From positions 62,001 to 126,000 of the forward strand of contig NZ_SMKO01000001.1 in NCBI RefSeq assembly GCF_004348685.1: a stretch of DNA of 64,000 bases. Reading direction: 5' to 3'. Position 1 is the stretch's first letter, and the number at the start of each line of letters is the position of its first letter. Origin of the DNA: Nonomuraea deserti. Lineage in GTDB: Bacteria; Actinomycetota; Actinomycetes; Streptosporangiales; Streptosporangiaceae. The translations under genes and the position numbers were made by a program. Positions 1 to 9,106 of the stretch are shown in pieces. A model generated the notes under the pieces. That model did not search any database. It was not told the origin of the DNA and was given only the letters and a program-made list of their open reading frames with translations.

Positions 1-579
1 CTGATCTACGATCTCCATACCGAACGGATAGTGGAATCTCACCTGATCACGGTCGACGTACTCGAGGAAGTCGTGGCTCAGCTAAGAGCGAACGTGTCCG
101 ATCTCGCATTTTCGGTCGAGTATGAAGCCGGTTTTGCGCACGAGTCGGATTTCCTCCTCGGCGCCCTTGACAAGGCCAAGGGGACCGCCCGCGTCGACTC
201 CCTTACCGCACGTCCGTGCGCCAAGCTGCTGGCCCTGCACCCGGGCATGGGCGCGGACGAACTCCAGGCCACCGTGCACGAGCTGGTGGGGCATCTGGTG
301 ACCGCCACCCACTCCAGCCGCAGAGGCCTGATCGAGATGAGCGCCCAAGGCGTCACGAAGGCCAGCGCCCTGGCGGCGCTGGCCGCACAGAACGAGATCA
401 AACCCGCACAGACCGTGGCGTTCGGCGACATGCCAAACGACCTGCCCATGCTGAGCTGGGCAGGCACGTCGTACGCCGTCGCGAACGCGCATCCCGCCGT
501 GCTGGCGGCGGTCGATCACGTGACCGCGACCAACGACGACGACGGCGTCGCGCAGGTGATCGAGAAGCTCTACAGGTAG
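1..579 (+). CDS. HAD-superfamily (Cof/HAD-IIB type) phosphatase, C-terminal part
   Basis: The reading frame is open from the first base, so the 5' end lies outside the window. The visible 192 residues are the C-terminal half of a Cof-like HAD hydrolase: a cap region, a conserved Lys in GVTKASAL, and the motif IV acidic cluster GDMPNDLPML that binds Mg2+. The family dephosphorylates small phosphorylated metabolites in the cytoplasm, and no substrate can be inferred here. The nucleophile motif DxD is not in the window. The gene converges on the minus-strand bpa gene and overlaps its stop by 10 bp. Confidence 0.85.
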   Translation: MIYDLHTERIVESHLITVDVLEEVVAQLRANVSDLAFSVEYEAGFAHESDFLLGALDKAKGTARVDSLTARPCAKLLALHPGMGADELQATVHELVGHLVTATHSSRRGLIEMSAQGVTKASALAALAAQNEIKPAQTVAFGDMPNDLPMLSWAGTSYAVANAHPAVLAAVDHVTATNDDDGVAQVIEKLYR

Positions 580-1088
580 GGGCCGGAACCACCGGGCGGC
601 CGCGGCTGCGGCTCCTCACCGTGCGGCACCCCGGGCAGCGCCCTGCGCATCTGCTCAAGCTGGGCACGGGCGGCCATCTGCTGCGCGAACAGCGTGGTCT
701 GGATGCCGTGGAACAACCCCTCGAGCCAGCCGACCAGCTGGGCGTGCGCGATGCGCAGCTCGGCCTCGCTCGGCGGCGTGCCGGTCTCGTCGGTGAACGG
801 GAGCGACAGGCGCTCCAGCTCGTCGACCAGCTCCGGCGCCAGGCCGTCCTCGAGCTCCTTGATGGACGACTCGTGGATCTCCTTCAACCGCTTGCGGCTG
901 GCCTCGTCGAGGGGGGCCGCGCGGACCTCCTCGAGAAGCTGCCTGATCATGCTGCCGATGCGCATCACCTTCGCGGGCTGCTCGACCAGGTTGGTGACCG
1001 ACCGATCGTCCTCGCCGCTATCGCCCTGACCTTGGAAGTCGGGGCCCACCACCACGATGTGGGGGGTGTTGTTGTCCTCAGCATTCAT
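570..1088 (-). CDS. bpa: Bacterial proteasome activator Bpa (PafE)
   Basis: A protein of 172 residues matching Bpa/PafE, the ATP-independent ring-shaped activator of the actinobacterial 20S proteasome. A helical core (about residues 30-140, rich in Leu, Glu and Arg) follows an acidic flexible N-terminus. The protein ends in Gly-Pro-Tyr-Leu, the HbYX-like tail that docks into the 20S alpha ring. Known family members open the proteasome gate for unfolded substrates independently of Pup. The ATG at 1088 gives the expected N-terminus MNAEDNN. It lies 5 bp downstream of the quinone oxidoreductase gene on the same strand, so the two are probably cotranscribed. Its 3' end overlaps the convergent HAD gene. 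Confidence 0.9.
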   Translation of the reverse strand: MNAEDNNTPHIVVVGPDFQGQGDSGEDDRSVTNLVEQPAKVMRIGSMIRQLLEEVRAAPLDEASRKRLKEIHESSIKELEDGLAPELVDELERLSLPFTDETGTPPSEAELRIAHAQLVGWLEGLFHGIQTTLFAQQMAARAQLEQMRRALPGVPHGEEPQPRPPGGSGPYL

Positions 1089-1093
1089 AACTC

Positions 1094-2050
1094 TCACCGT
1101 ACTAGCAGGATCTTGCCGACGTGCTCCCCCGAATCCAACATTCGGTGAGCTTCGGCGGCGTCCGCCATGGGCACCTCCGCGTGGACCACGGGACGCACCG
1201 CACCGGCCCCGACCAGCGGCCAGACGTTGTCGACGACGCTGCGTACGATCGCGCCCTTCTCCTCCACGGGACGCGAGCGCAGCGCCGTCGCGTGCACGGC
1301 CGCGCGCTTGGCGAGCAGGGCGCCCATGTCGAGTTCGGCCTTGCGGCCGCCCTGGAGCCCGATGATCACCAGCCGGCCGCCGGTGCGCAGCGCCTTGATG
1401 TTGCCCGCGAGGTATTTCGCGCCCATGATGTCGAGGATCACGTCGGCGCGTACTTTGTCCGCGAAGTCCTCCTCGCGATAGTTGATCACCTCGTCGGCGC
1501 CGAGCTCCTTGACCCGCTCGGCCTTCTCCGCCGAGCCGACGGTCGCGACCACGTGGGAGCCGAGCGCCTTGGCCAGCTGCACCGCGAACGTCCCGATCCC
1601 GCTCGCGCCGCCGTGCACGAGCAGCGTCTCGCCCCTGCGCAGCCGCCCGGTCATGAACACGTTGGACCAGACGGTGCAGGCCACCTCGGGCAGCCCGGCC
1701 GCCTCGCGCGGCGACACCCCGTCGGGCAGCGGCATGACCTGCTGCCAGGGCACGGCTACGCGCTCGGCGTAACCGCCGCCTCCGAGCAGCGCGCACACCG
1801 CGTCGCCGGCCTTGAACTGCTCGACGTCGGCGCCCACCTCGGCCACCACGCCCGACGCCTCCAGCCCCGGATAGGGGGACGATCCGGGCGGAGGGTCGTA
1901 GAACCCCTGACGTTGCAGGACATCGGCACGATTGACCGCCGACGCGGTCACGTCGATGAGCACGTCTCCGCGCCCTACTCCGGGATCGGGCACGTCGTGC
2001 CACTCCAGCACCTCGGGGCCGCCCGGCTCGGTGATCTCAATGGCTCGCAT
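1094..2050 (-). CDS. NAD(P)H:quinone oxidoreductase, zinc-independent MDR family
   Basis: A protein of 318 residues, the usual length of zeta-crystallin-like quinone reductases. The N-terminal GroES-like fold includes the family stretch NRADVLQRQG. A Rossmann fold follows with the nucleotide motif GGASGIGTFAVQLAKALG near residue 150. The Cys/Glu ligands of structural and catalytic zinc are absent, as expected for this subfamily. It would reduce quinones or conjugated carbonyls with NADPH. The ATG at 2050 gives the family-typical MRAIEITEPGGPEVL start. An open frame continues upstream but has no family sequence. It is the first gene of a likely two-gene unit with bpa. Confidence 0.88.
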   Translation of the reverse strand: MRAIEITEPGGPEVLEWHDVPDPGVGRGDVLIDVTASAVNRADVLQRQGFYDPPPGSSPYPGLEASGVVAEVGADVEQFKAGDAVCALLGGGGYAERVAVPWQQVMPLPDGVSPREAAGLPEVACTVWSNVFMTGRLRRGETLLVHGGASGIGTFAVQLAKALGSHVVATVGSAEKAERVKELGADEVINYREEDFADKVRADVILDIMGAKYLAGNIKALRTGGRLVIIGLQGGRKAELDMGALLAKRAAVHATALRSRPVEEKGAIVRSVVDNVWPLVGAGAVRPVVHAEVPMADAAEAHRMLDSGEHVGKILLVR

Positions 2051-2164
2051 GCGAACCACGGTAGCCGGGCAAAGAAGTTGTGGGTTGGCGGGCTGCGCAG
2101 GAGTGGGTGGCGTTAATCTGCAAGGTATTTGCTGCCCCTTTAGACCCACCCGAGGGGGAACACG

Positions 2165-4561
2165 GTGGCAAGACACGATCGAGAAGAATCTCTCGAGGAA
2201 CAGCTGGCCTGGCTCGACGCGATCAAGGAGACGGAGGAGACCCCCGTCTCTGTCAGCGCCTCGACTGCTTCTGCCGACGAGCCGGTCGCCTCGCCGTACC
2301 CCCAGGACCCGTGGCAGCTGGTGCCCCAGCAGCACGAGACGCCGACGCCGCCGCTGTTCCGCGCGGCCGTCGACTCCGTGTACGGCACGGCCGCGGCCGA
2401 GGACGTACCCGAAGGGGAGAGCGAGGCCGGGGAGTGGCTCGGCGAGGCCGGCGCCGCCAAGACGGAGGAGCCGGCGGCGCCGCCGGCGGACTACCCCTTC
2501 AACACCCCGCTGAAGCCGCTGCCGCGCCCCGACGACACCGAGACCTTCACGCTGTCGTTCGCGCCGCCGGAGACGGCCGGCAAGGACAGGACGGAGGAGC
2601 CGGCGGACGATCCGTGGCCCACGCCGACCGAGTGGCCGCCGCCCGCGGAGTCATCCGCGTCCCCGTCCCCGGCGCCGTCCACCCAGCCGTCCGCCCAGCA
2701 GGCCGAGGGATCGGCCGGGGAGGATCCGCTGGCGGACCGGCAGCCGGCCGCGGCTGAGGAGACCTCACGGTCGGAGGAGACCTCACGCGCGGAGAAGAAG
2801 GCGGAGGAGAAGGGGGAGGAGAAGCCGGCCGACGAGGAGAAGCCCGCCTGGGAGAGCACACTGCCCGGGAACGAGCCTCCGCAGTGGTCGGCCGGATCCG
2901 ATGAGACCCTTCCCGGGAACGAGGCCCCGCGGTGGACCGGCTCCGACGAGACCCTGCCGAGGAACGAGCGCCCGCGGTGGACCGACTCCGGGCCCCAGTG
3001 GGCCGGCCCCGAGCGGCGGGCCGAGCCCGAGCAGCAGCCGGAGGACGGTGCGCAGCCCGACGAGCGCTCCCCGTGGGCCGAGCCGGTCCAGGAGGACCGT
3101 CCCCGGCACCAGGACCGTCCCATGCGGCTGGAGTACTCCCAGCGCCAGGACCGCCCGCCGCACGACGACCCGCTGAGCGACAGATCCCCGCACGACGGGC
3201 CACAGCGCGACACATCCCCGCACGGCGATCCGCTACGGGACGCCCCGCTGCACGGCGGGTCCGGGTACGGCCGGTCCCAGCACAGCGGTCCCCAGCACGG
3301 CGGATCCCAGCAGAGCGAGTCCCAGAACAGCGGTCCCCAGCACAGCGGTCCCCAGTACAGCGGTTCCCAGTACAGCGGTTCCCAGTACAGCGGTCCCCAG
3401 CACAGCGGTCCCCAGCACAGCGGTCCCCAGCACGGTGGGTCGCGCCAGGAGGGTCCGTGGCACGACGCCCCCCAGCGGGAGCGTCCCGCCGAGCAGGGAG
3501 GTTCGCCGTGGGCCGACCAGCCCGAGTGGCGCCCCGCGGACCGGGACATCCCGCCGGCGCCGCCGCGCCGCCGCCCCGCCCCGGCGCCCGTCTTCAGCGC
3601 CCCGCCCAGACCTCCGGTCACCGGCAGGCCGACCGCCGAGAGCCTCGACCCGGAGTCCCTGCTCCGCGGACGGCGTAACGCTCCCTCCAAGGGGTGGCGG
3701 CGCGTGGTGTACAAGGCGTCGGGAGGCTGGATCAAGCCGGGCGAACCCCCGGAGGTGCGCCGCCGCCGCGAGCTCGTCACCAGGGCCCGCACTCCGGTGA
3801 CCGCCGGGCACCACCGCGTGGCCGTGCTGAGCCTCAAGGGCGGCGTGGGCAAGACCACGACCACGGTCGGACTGGGCGCCACCCTCGCCCAGATCCGCGG
3901 CGACCGTGTCATCGCCGTGGACGCCAACCCCGACAGGGGCACGCTCTCCGACAAGCTCGTCCTGGAGACCTCGGCGACCGTGCGTGACCTGCTCAACGAG
4001 CGCGACCAGGTCAAGCGCTACGTCGACATCAGGGCGTTCACCTCGCAGGCGCCCTCGCGGCTGGAGGTGCTCGCCTCCGACCGCGACCCGTCGGTCTCCG
4101 AGGCGTTCAGCGGCGGCGACTACCAGGCCGTCTCCCAGGTGCTGGAGAACTTCTACTCCATCTGCATCACCGACTGCGGCACCGGCCTGCTCCACTCCGC
4201 CATGGGCGGCGTGCTCGGGCTCGCCGACCAGATCGTGCTGGTCAGCTCCCCGTCCGTGGACGGCGCCAGGGCGGCGTCGGCGACGCTCGACTGGCTGGAG
4301 GCGCACCACTACGGCGATCTGGTGAAGAACGCCACCGTGGTGCTGTGCAGCGTCAGGCCGCGCTCGAAGTCGGCGGTCGACATCAAGAAGCTGGAGGCCC
4401 ATTTCGCCGCCAGGTGCCGCGCGGTGGTCCGGGTGCCGTACGACCCGCATCTAGAGGAGGGCGCGGAGATCGACCTGGACCGGCTCCAGGAGACCACCAG
4501 GGACGCCTACCTGCAGCTCGCCGCCTGCGTGGGCGACGGCTTCGCGGGTCTCCCCGAGTGA
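2165..4561 (+). CDS. ParA/MinD-like ATPase with long disordered repeat N-terminus
   Basis: A protein of 798 residues starting at GTG. About the first 490 residues are low complexity (Pro, Glu, Asp, Gln, Ser, Gly) with short Arg/Trp motifs. They include 11 five-residue units of the QHSGP type at residues 372-426 and repeated LPGNE.P.W segments near residues 230-275. The C-terminal 250 residues are a deviant-Walker-A ATPase: LKGGVGKTTTT with Lys558, then VDANPDRGTLSD and ITDCGTG. This layout resembles ParA-like ATPases associated with actinobacterial type VII secretion or polar organisation (EspI-like). No ESX genes are present here, so the role is unknown. It may form membrane- or pole-associated assemblies through the disordered part. 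Confidence 0.85.
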   Translation: MARHDREESLEEQLAWLDAIKETEETPVSVSASTASADEPVASPYPQDPWQLVPQQHETPTPPLFRAAVDSVYGTAAAEDVPEGESEAGEWLGEAGAAKTEEPAAPPADYPFNTPLKPLPRPDDTETFTLSFAPPETAGKDRTEEPADDPWPTPTEWPPPAESSASPSPAPSTQPSAQQAEGSAGEDPLADRQPAAAEETSRSEETSRAEKKAEEKGEEKPADEEKPAWESTLPGNEPPQWSAGSDETLPGNEAPRWTGSDETLPRNERPRWTDSGPQWAGPERRAEPEQQPEDGAQPDERSPWAEPVQEDRPRHQDRPMRLEYSQRQDRPPHDDPLSDRSPHDGPQRDTSPHGDPLRDAPLHGGSGYGRSQHSGPQHGGSQQSESQNSGPQHSGPQYSGSQYSGSQYSGPQHSGPQHSGPQHGGSRQEGPWHDAPQRERPAEQGGSPWADQPEWRPADRDIPPAPPRRRPAPAPVFSAPPRPPVTGRPTAESLDPESLLRGRRNAPSKGWRRVVYKASGGWIKPGEPPEVRRRRELVTRARTPVTAGHHRVAVLSLKGGVGKTTTTVGLGATLAQIRGDRVIAVDANPDRGTLSDKLVLETSATVRDLLNERDQVKRYVDIRAFTSQAPSRLEVLASDRDPSVSEAFSGGDYQAVSQVLENFYSICITDCGTGLLHSAMGGVLGLADQIVLVSSPSVDGARAASATLDWLEAHHYGDLVKNATVVLCSVRPRSKSAVDIKKLEAHFAARCRAVVRVPYDPHLEEGAEIDLDRLQETTRDAYLQLAACVGDGFAGLPE
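3278..3442 (+). repeat. 15-bp tandem repeats inside the ParA-like gene
   Basis: About eleven consecutive 15-bp units related to CAGCACAGCGGTCCC encode five-residue repeats (QHSGP, QYSGS and variants). The period is a multiple of three and no frame is broken, so the array is coding. Its copy number may vary between strains by slippage. Confidence 0.85.
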
Positions 4562-4643
4562 GGCCGCGGAGGCCGGCATAGCGAGGCCGTAAGAACGCCG
4601 GAACGCCCTGGTCTGCTGCCCTGTGCGGGCGGACAATCGCTGC

Positions 4644-4988
4644 ATGGCAGTCTCACCGGGAGGGCCAGGCTTCGCGATCTTCACCGTCTGCTGGCTCGCG
4701 TTCCAGGCGTTCGTCATGACCACGATCGGGACGAACGTCGGGGAACGGTCAGGTCCCGCGGCCGGTTTCGTGGCCTTCGCCGCGGCCGGGGTGCTCCTCG
4801 TCTCCGCCTATCTGGGCATCGTCTGGCTCGCGGGCGCGGTCATGCGAAAGAGCGGGCACAAGCAGCAGCGGCACGCCGAAGTGATGACTGAGAGCCGGGT
4901 CCGTTCGGAATTGGGATCGGCAACGGCCGCACCGCAACCGTCCACCCCCTGGAAGCGCGACGCCCATCAGTCACGCGAGACGGAATAG
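4644..4988 (+). CDS. Small membrane protein, unknown function
   Basis: A protein of 114 residues with two hydrophobic segments (about residues 10-30 and 42-65) and a polar C-terminal tail of about 45 residues. The N-terminus MAVSPGGPGFAIFTVCWLAF leads directly into the first membrane segment, which supports the ATG at 4644. An in-frame GTG at 4623 would add seven residues. I do not recognise a family. It lies between the ParA-like ATPase gene and dnaE, all on the plus strand, with 82 bp and 41 bp gaps. Confidence 0.6.
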   Translation: MAVSPGGPGFAIFTVCWLAFQAFVMTTIGTNVGERSGPAAGFVAFAAAGVLLVSAYLGIVWLAGAVMRKSGHKQQRHAEVMTESRVRSELGSATAAPQPSTPWKRDAHQSRETE

Positions 4989-5029
4989 GCTCAGGCGACA
5001 GGTCGGGCAGAAGTGAGGTCGGTGGACGG

Positions 5030-8000
5030 GTGAGCAAGTCGTTCGTGCATCTGCACGTACACACTGAGTACAGCATGCTGGACGGGGCGGCCAAGATCAA
5101 ACCGCTGTTCAAAGAGGCGGCGCGGCTTGATATGCCGGCCATCGCCATGTCGGATCACGGCAACATGTTCGGTGCGTACGAGTTCCAGAAGGTGGCGAAG
5201 GACAGCCCCGTCAAACCGATCATCGGCATCGAGGCCTACGTGGCGCCGGAGTCCCGGTTCTTCAAGAAACCGGTCTTCTGGGGTTCTCGTGCCGAGACCG
5301 GTGTCGCGGACGGCGAGGGCGGCAAGGACGTCTCCGGCGGCGGCCGGTTCACCCACATGACCATGTGGGCGAAAGACGCGGACGGGCTGCGCAACCTGTT
5401 CCGGCTGTCGTCGCTGGCGTCGGTCGAGGGTTACTACGGCAAGCCCCGCATGGACCAGGATCTGGTCGCGCAGCACGCGTCCGGGATCATCGCCACCACC
5501 GGCTGCCCGTCCGGCGCCGTACAGACGCGTTTGCGGCTCGGCCAGTACGACGAGGCCGTCAGGGTCGCCGGCGAATACCAGGAGATCTTCGGCAAGGAGA
5601 ACTACTTCCTGGAGTTGATGGACCACGGCATCGACATCGAGCGGGAGGTGCGGGCCGACCTGCTGCGGCTGGCCAAGCAGCTCGACATCCCGCTGCTGGT
5701 CACCAACGACTCCCACTACGTCACCGAGGACCAGGCCGACGCCCACGACAGCCTCCTGTGCGTCGGCGTCGGCAAGAACAAGGACGACCCGAACCGGTTC
5801 CGGTTCAACGGCTCCGGCTACTACCTCAAGCCGGCCGACGAGATGTACGCGCTGTTCCCCGAACTGCCGCAGGCGTGCGACAACACGCTGCTGGTCGCCG
5901 AGATGGTCGGCGACTACAGCGACGTGTTCGCCCAGGTGGATCGCATGCCTGACTATCCCGACGTGCCCGAGGGCGAGACGCAGGAGTCGTGGCTTCGTCA
6001 GGAGGTGGAGCGCGGCCTGGAGATGCGGTACGGCACCCCCGTCCCCGCCGAGGTGATGGAGCGGTACGAGACCGAGATGAAGGTCATCGGGCCGATGGGC
6101 TTCTCCTCCTACTTCCTCGTGGTGGCCGACATCTGCCGATACGCGCGGGACAACGGCATCCCGGTGGGTCCCGGTCGCGGCAGCGCCACCGGATCGATCG
6201 TCGCCTACGCCACGCGGATCACGGAGCTCGATCCGCTGGAGCACGGCCTGCTGTTCGAGCGGTTCCTGAATCCGGAGCGGATCAACCCGCCGGACGTCGA
6301 CCTCGACTTCGACGACCGCCACCGGGACCGGATGGTCAACTACGTCACCGACAAGTACGGCAGCGCGATGACCGCGCAGGTCAACACGTTCGGCACGATC
6401 AAGGCCAAGGCCGCCGTCAAGGACGCGTCCCGCATTCTCGGCTACCCGTTCGCCGTCGGTGACAAGATCACCAAGGCGATGCCGCCGGACGTCATGGGCA
6501 AGGGCGTCCCCCTGGCGGACATGTTCAACGAGGATCACCCGCGCTACAACGAGGGCGGTGAGATTCGCGCGCTGTACGAGAGCGACCCGGACGTGAAGAA
6601 GGTGATCGACACCGGCCGCGGCATCGAGGGACTGATCCGCGGCACCGGTGTGCACGCGGCCGCGGTCATCCTGTCGTCGGCGCCGCTGATGGACCTGATC
6701 CCCTTGCACCGGCGGGACAAAGACGGTGTGATCATCACCGGGTTCGACTACCCGTCGTGCGAAGACATGGGCCTGGTCAAGATGGACTTCCTGGGGCTGC
6801 GCAACCTGGGCATCATCGACCACGCCATCAAGATCATCGAGCAGAACCGGGGCATCACGCTCGACACCCTGACCATCCCGCTCGACGACGCGAAGACCTA
6901 CCAGCTCATGGCGCGCGGGGACACCCTGGGCGTGTTCCAGCTCGACGGCGGCCCGATGCGCCAGCTCCTGAAACTGATGGAGCCGACCCGGTTCGAGGAC
7001 ATCGCCGCCGTGCTCGCCCTGTACCGGCCGGGCCCGATGGCGGCCAACGCGCACACCAACTACGCGCACAGGAAGAACGCCCGGCAGGACATCGAGCCCA
7101 TCCACCCGGAGCTGAAGGACGCCCTGGACCCGATCCTGGGCCCGACGTTCCACCTGCTCGTCTACCAGGAGCAGATCATGGCCGTCGCGCGGGAGCTGGC
7201 CGGCTACACCCTGGGCGGCGCCGACCTGCTGCGTCGCGCCATGGGCAAGAAGAAGAAAGAGATCCTGGACGCGGAGTTCGCCAACTTCCAGAAGGGCATG
7301 CGCGCCAACGGCTACAGCGACGACGCCATCCAGGCCCTGTGGGACGTCATGCTGCCGTTCTCCGGCTACGCCTTCAACAAGTCCCACACCGCCGGGTACG
7401 GCCTGGTCGCCTACTGGACCGCGTACCTGAAGGCCAACTACCCCGCCGAGTACATGGCCGCCCTGCTGACCTCCGTGGGAGACGACAAGGACAAGGCGGC
7501 CGTCTACCTCGCCGAGTGCCGCAAAATGGGCATCCAGGTCCTGCCCCCGGACGTCAACGACAGCCAGCTCGACTTCGTCGCGGTCGGCGACACCCAGGTG
7601 CGGTTCGGCATGGGCGCGGTTCGCAACGTCGGCGAGAACGTCGTCGACGCGATCGTGAAGGCCCGTAAGGAGAAGGGCCTCTACCAGGACTTCAACGACT
7701 TCCTCGGCAAGATCCCGCTGACCGCCTGCAACAAGCGGGTCATCGAGTCGTTGATCAAGGCAGGGGCGTTCGACTCGCGCGACCACCCGCGCAAGGGCCT
7801 GCTCATGGTTCACGAACAGGCCGTCGACCAGGTCAGCGGCATCAAGAAGCAGGAGGCGCACGGCCAGGACTCACTGTTCGGCGGCCTGGCCGACGCGGGC
7901 GCCGACGAGGTGTTCACCGTCACGGTCCCCGACATGGAGTGGGACAAGAAGACGAAGCTCGACTTCGAGCGGGAGATGCTCGGCCTGTACGTCTCCGACC

Positions 8001-8581
8001 ATCCCCTGGCCGGCACCGAACGGATCCTGGCCAGGAACCGCGACACCACGATCGCCGACCTGCTCGAGTCCGGCCGCGACGACCGCGGCGACATCGCCGT
8101 GTGCGGCCTCGTCACCAAGGTGGACAAGAGAGTCAACAAGGCCGGCAATCTCTGGGCGATCGCCACGGTCGAGGACATGGACGCCGCCGTCGAGTGCCTG
8201 TTCTTCCCCAAGAGCTACGTGCTGTACGCCGACTCGCTGCGCGAGGACATCGTGGTGGCCGTCCGTGGCCAGATCAACAACCGGGACGGCGCCATCAGCA
8301 TCTTCGCGACGGATCTCACCCCGATCGACGTGTCCGGCGTCAACAGTGACGGCGCCCCGATCACCCTCCTGCTCAGGGAGGAACGCGTCACCCCGCAGTT
8401 GCTCGAAGAGCTCCGGCACGTGCTGAAGCTGCACGAGGGCAAGGTCCCGCTGCACATCAACCTGAAGCGCCCGGCCGGGAAGACCATGGTGCTGGCGGTG
8501 CCGGACTTCCCCGTCAACGCGGAGCCCAGCTTCGCCGCCGATGTGAAGGCGCTGCTGGGGCCGGAAGCAATCACGCTGTGA
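5030..8581 (+). CDS. dnaE: DNA polymerase III alpha subunit
   Basis: A protein of 1183 residues, full length for DnaE1, the replicative polymerase. The N-terminal PHP domain has intact metal-ligand motifs (HLHVHTEYS with His7, His9, His11; SDHGN). In actinobacteria this domain is known to act as the 3'-5' proofreading exonuclease. The palm carries the acidic motif PDVDLDF at residues 421-427 and KMDFLGL for the third aspartate. A helix-hairpin-helix region follows, then a clamp-binding motif QDSLF starting at Gln946, then the OB fold. The GTG at 5030 gives the conserved MSKSFVHLHVHTEYS start. The next gene starts inside its stop codon (GTGA). Confidence 0.97.
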   Translation: MSKSFVHLHVHTEYSMLDGAAKIKPLFKEAARLDMPAIAMSDHGNMFGAYEFQKVAKDSPVKPIIGIEAYVAPESRFFKKPVFWGSRAETGVADGEGGKDVSGGGRFTHMTMWAKDADGLRNLFRLSSLASVEGYYGKPRMDQDLVAQHASGIIATTGCPSGAVQTRLRLGQYDEAVRVAGEYQEIFGKENYFLELMDHGIDIEREVRADLLRLAKQLDIPLLVTNDSHYVTEDQADAHDSLLCVGVGKNKDDPNRFRFNGSGYYLKPADEMYALFPELPQACDNTLLVAEMVGDYSDVFAQVDRMPDYPDVPEGETQESWLRQEVERGLEMRYGTPVPAEVMERYETEMKVIGPMGFSSYFLVVADICRYARDNGIPVGPGRGSATGSIVAYATRITELDPLEHGLLFERFLNPERINPPDVDLDFDDRHRDRMVNYVTDKYGSAMTAQVNTFGTIKAKAAVKDASRILGYPFAVGDKITKAMPPDVMGKGVPLADMFNEDHPRYNEGGEIRALYESDPDVKKVIDTGRGIEGLIRGTGVHAAAVILSSAPLMDLIPLHRRDKDGVIITGFDYPSCEDMGLVKMDFLGLRNLGIIDHAIKIIEQNRGITLDTLTIPLDDAKTYQLMARGDTLGVFQLDGGPMRQLLKLMEPTRFEDIAAVLALYRPGPMAANAHTNYAHRKNARQDIEPIHPELKDALDPILGPTFHLLVYQEQIMAVARELAGYTLGGADLLRRAMGKKKKEILDAEFANFQKGMRANGYSDDAIQALWDVMLPFSGYAFNKSHTAGYGLVAYWTAYLKANYPAEYMAALLTSVGDDKDKAAVYLAECRKMGIQVLPPDVNDSQLDFVAVGDTQVRFGMGAVRNVGENVVDAIVKARKEKGLYQDFNDFLGKIPLTACNKRVIESLIKAGAFDSRDHPRKGLLMVHEQAVDQVSGIKKQEAHGQDSLFGGLADAGADEVFTVTVPDMEWDKKTKLDFEREMLGLYVSDHPLAGTERILARNRDTTIADLLESGRDDRGDIAVCGLVTKVDKRVNKAGNLWAIATVEDMDAAVECLFFPKSYVLYADSLREDIVVAVRGQINNRDGAISIFATDLTPIDVSGVNSDGAPITLLLREERVTPQLLEELRHVLKLHEGKVPLHINLKRPAGKTMVLAVPDFPVNAEPSFAADVKALLGPEAITL

Positions 8582-8919
8582 ACCAGCGGGTGGATGTGGT
8601 GACGTCGGCAGAGCCGCCTGTGTGCCCGCGCTGCCGCGGTGAGGCGCTGCTGTGGGCCCGGGTCCCGTACGGGTGGGCCAACAGGGAAGGCGGGCGGGTG
8701 GCTGGGCGCACGGGGGTGGTGCTGTGCCCGGCGTGCGACGCGCAGGCGCCGAACGCGGCCGCGCTGATCACCTGGTTCCATGTCCACGGCCAGGCCGACG
8801 ACGAGGACGAGGAGTTCGTGCGCCTGCTGGTGGGGTGGGCCACCAGCGTGTCCGTGCCGCCGCTGGACGAGCACGCGCCGGAGGCCGAGATCGAGCGGTG
8901 GCTGCGCGGGGACCTGTAG
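8578..8919 (+). CDS. Zinc-ribbon protein, DUF6300-like
   Basis: A protein of 113 residues translationally coupled to dnaE through a GTGA overlap. Two CxxC pairs (CPRC near residue 16 and CPAC near residue 50) should form a zinc ribbon. The rest is an acidic helical C-terminus ending in ERWLRGDL. It resembles actinobacterial DUF6300 proteins of unknown function. The overlap with dnaE suggests cotranscription but does not by itself imply a replication role. A strong hairpin follows the stop codon. Confidence 0.7.
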   Translation: MNQRVDVVTSAEPPVCPRCRGEALLWARVPYGWANREGGRVAGRTGVVLCPACDAQAPNAAALITWFHVHGQADDEDEEFVRLLVGWATSVSVPPLDEHAPEAEIERWLRGDL

Positions 8920-8929
8920 TGACACGGCT

Positions 8930-8960
8930 CGCCCCGCCGGCCGGACGACCCGGCGGGGCG
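8930..8960 (+). terminator. Hairpin after the dnaE unit
   Basis: An 11-bp perfect GC stem (8930-8940 with 8950-8960) and a 9-nt loop lie 10 bp after the zinc-ribbon gene. There is no T-tract, as is usual for actinobacterial terminators. Confidence 0.7.
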
Positions 8961-8992
8961 GCCCTCAACGGCACTTCAGCAGCTCTGAAGCG

Positions 8993-9082
8993 TGGCGGAG
9001 GGTGTGGGATTCGAACCCACGAGGCCATCGCTGACCTGGCCGCTTTCAAGGCGGCTGCACTCGTCCACTATGCGAACCCTCC
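8993..9082 (-). tRNA. tRNA-Ser(UGA)
   Basis: The minus strand folds as a class II tRNA of 90 nt with encoded CCA (8993-8995). The acceptor stem GGAGGGT pairs with ACCCTCC, the discriminator is G, and the anticodon loop CTTGAAA gives anticodon TGA. It has a long variable arm and a canonical T loop GTTCGAATCC. All of these features match serine tRNA decoding UCA. Confidence 0.95.
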
Positions 9083-9106
9083 CGTGCGGAAACCACGATA
9101 GCGGCT

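Noticed and set aside
3278-3442. Possible CRISPR-like or minisatellite array
   Set aside because: Units are contiguous with no unique spacers, the period is 15 bp and the frame is kept. It is a coding repeat.
4991-7861. Very long open frame (about 950 residues) antisense to dnaE
   Set aside because: It is a by-product of the GC3-rich codons of dnaE. The translation is low complexity (Val, Asp, Leu, Arg, His) with no domain or ribosome site.
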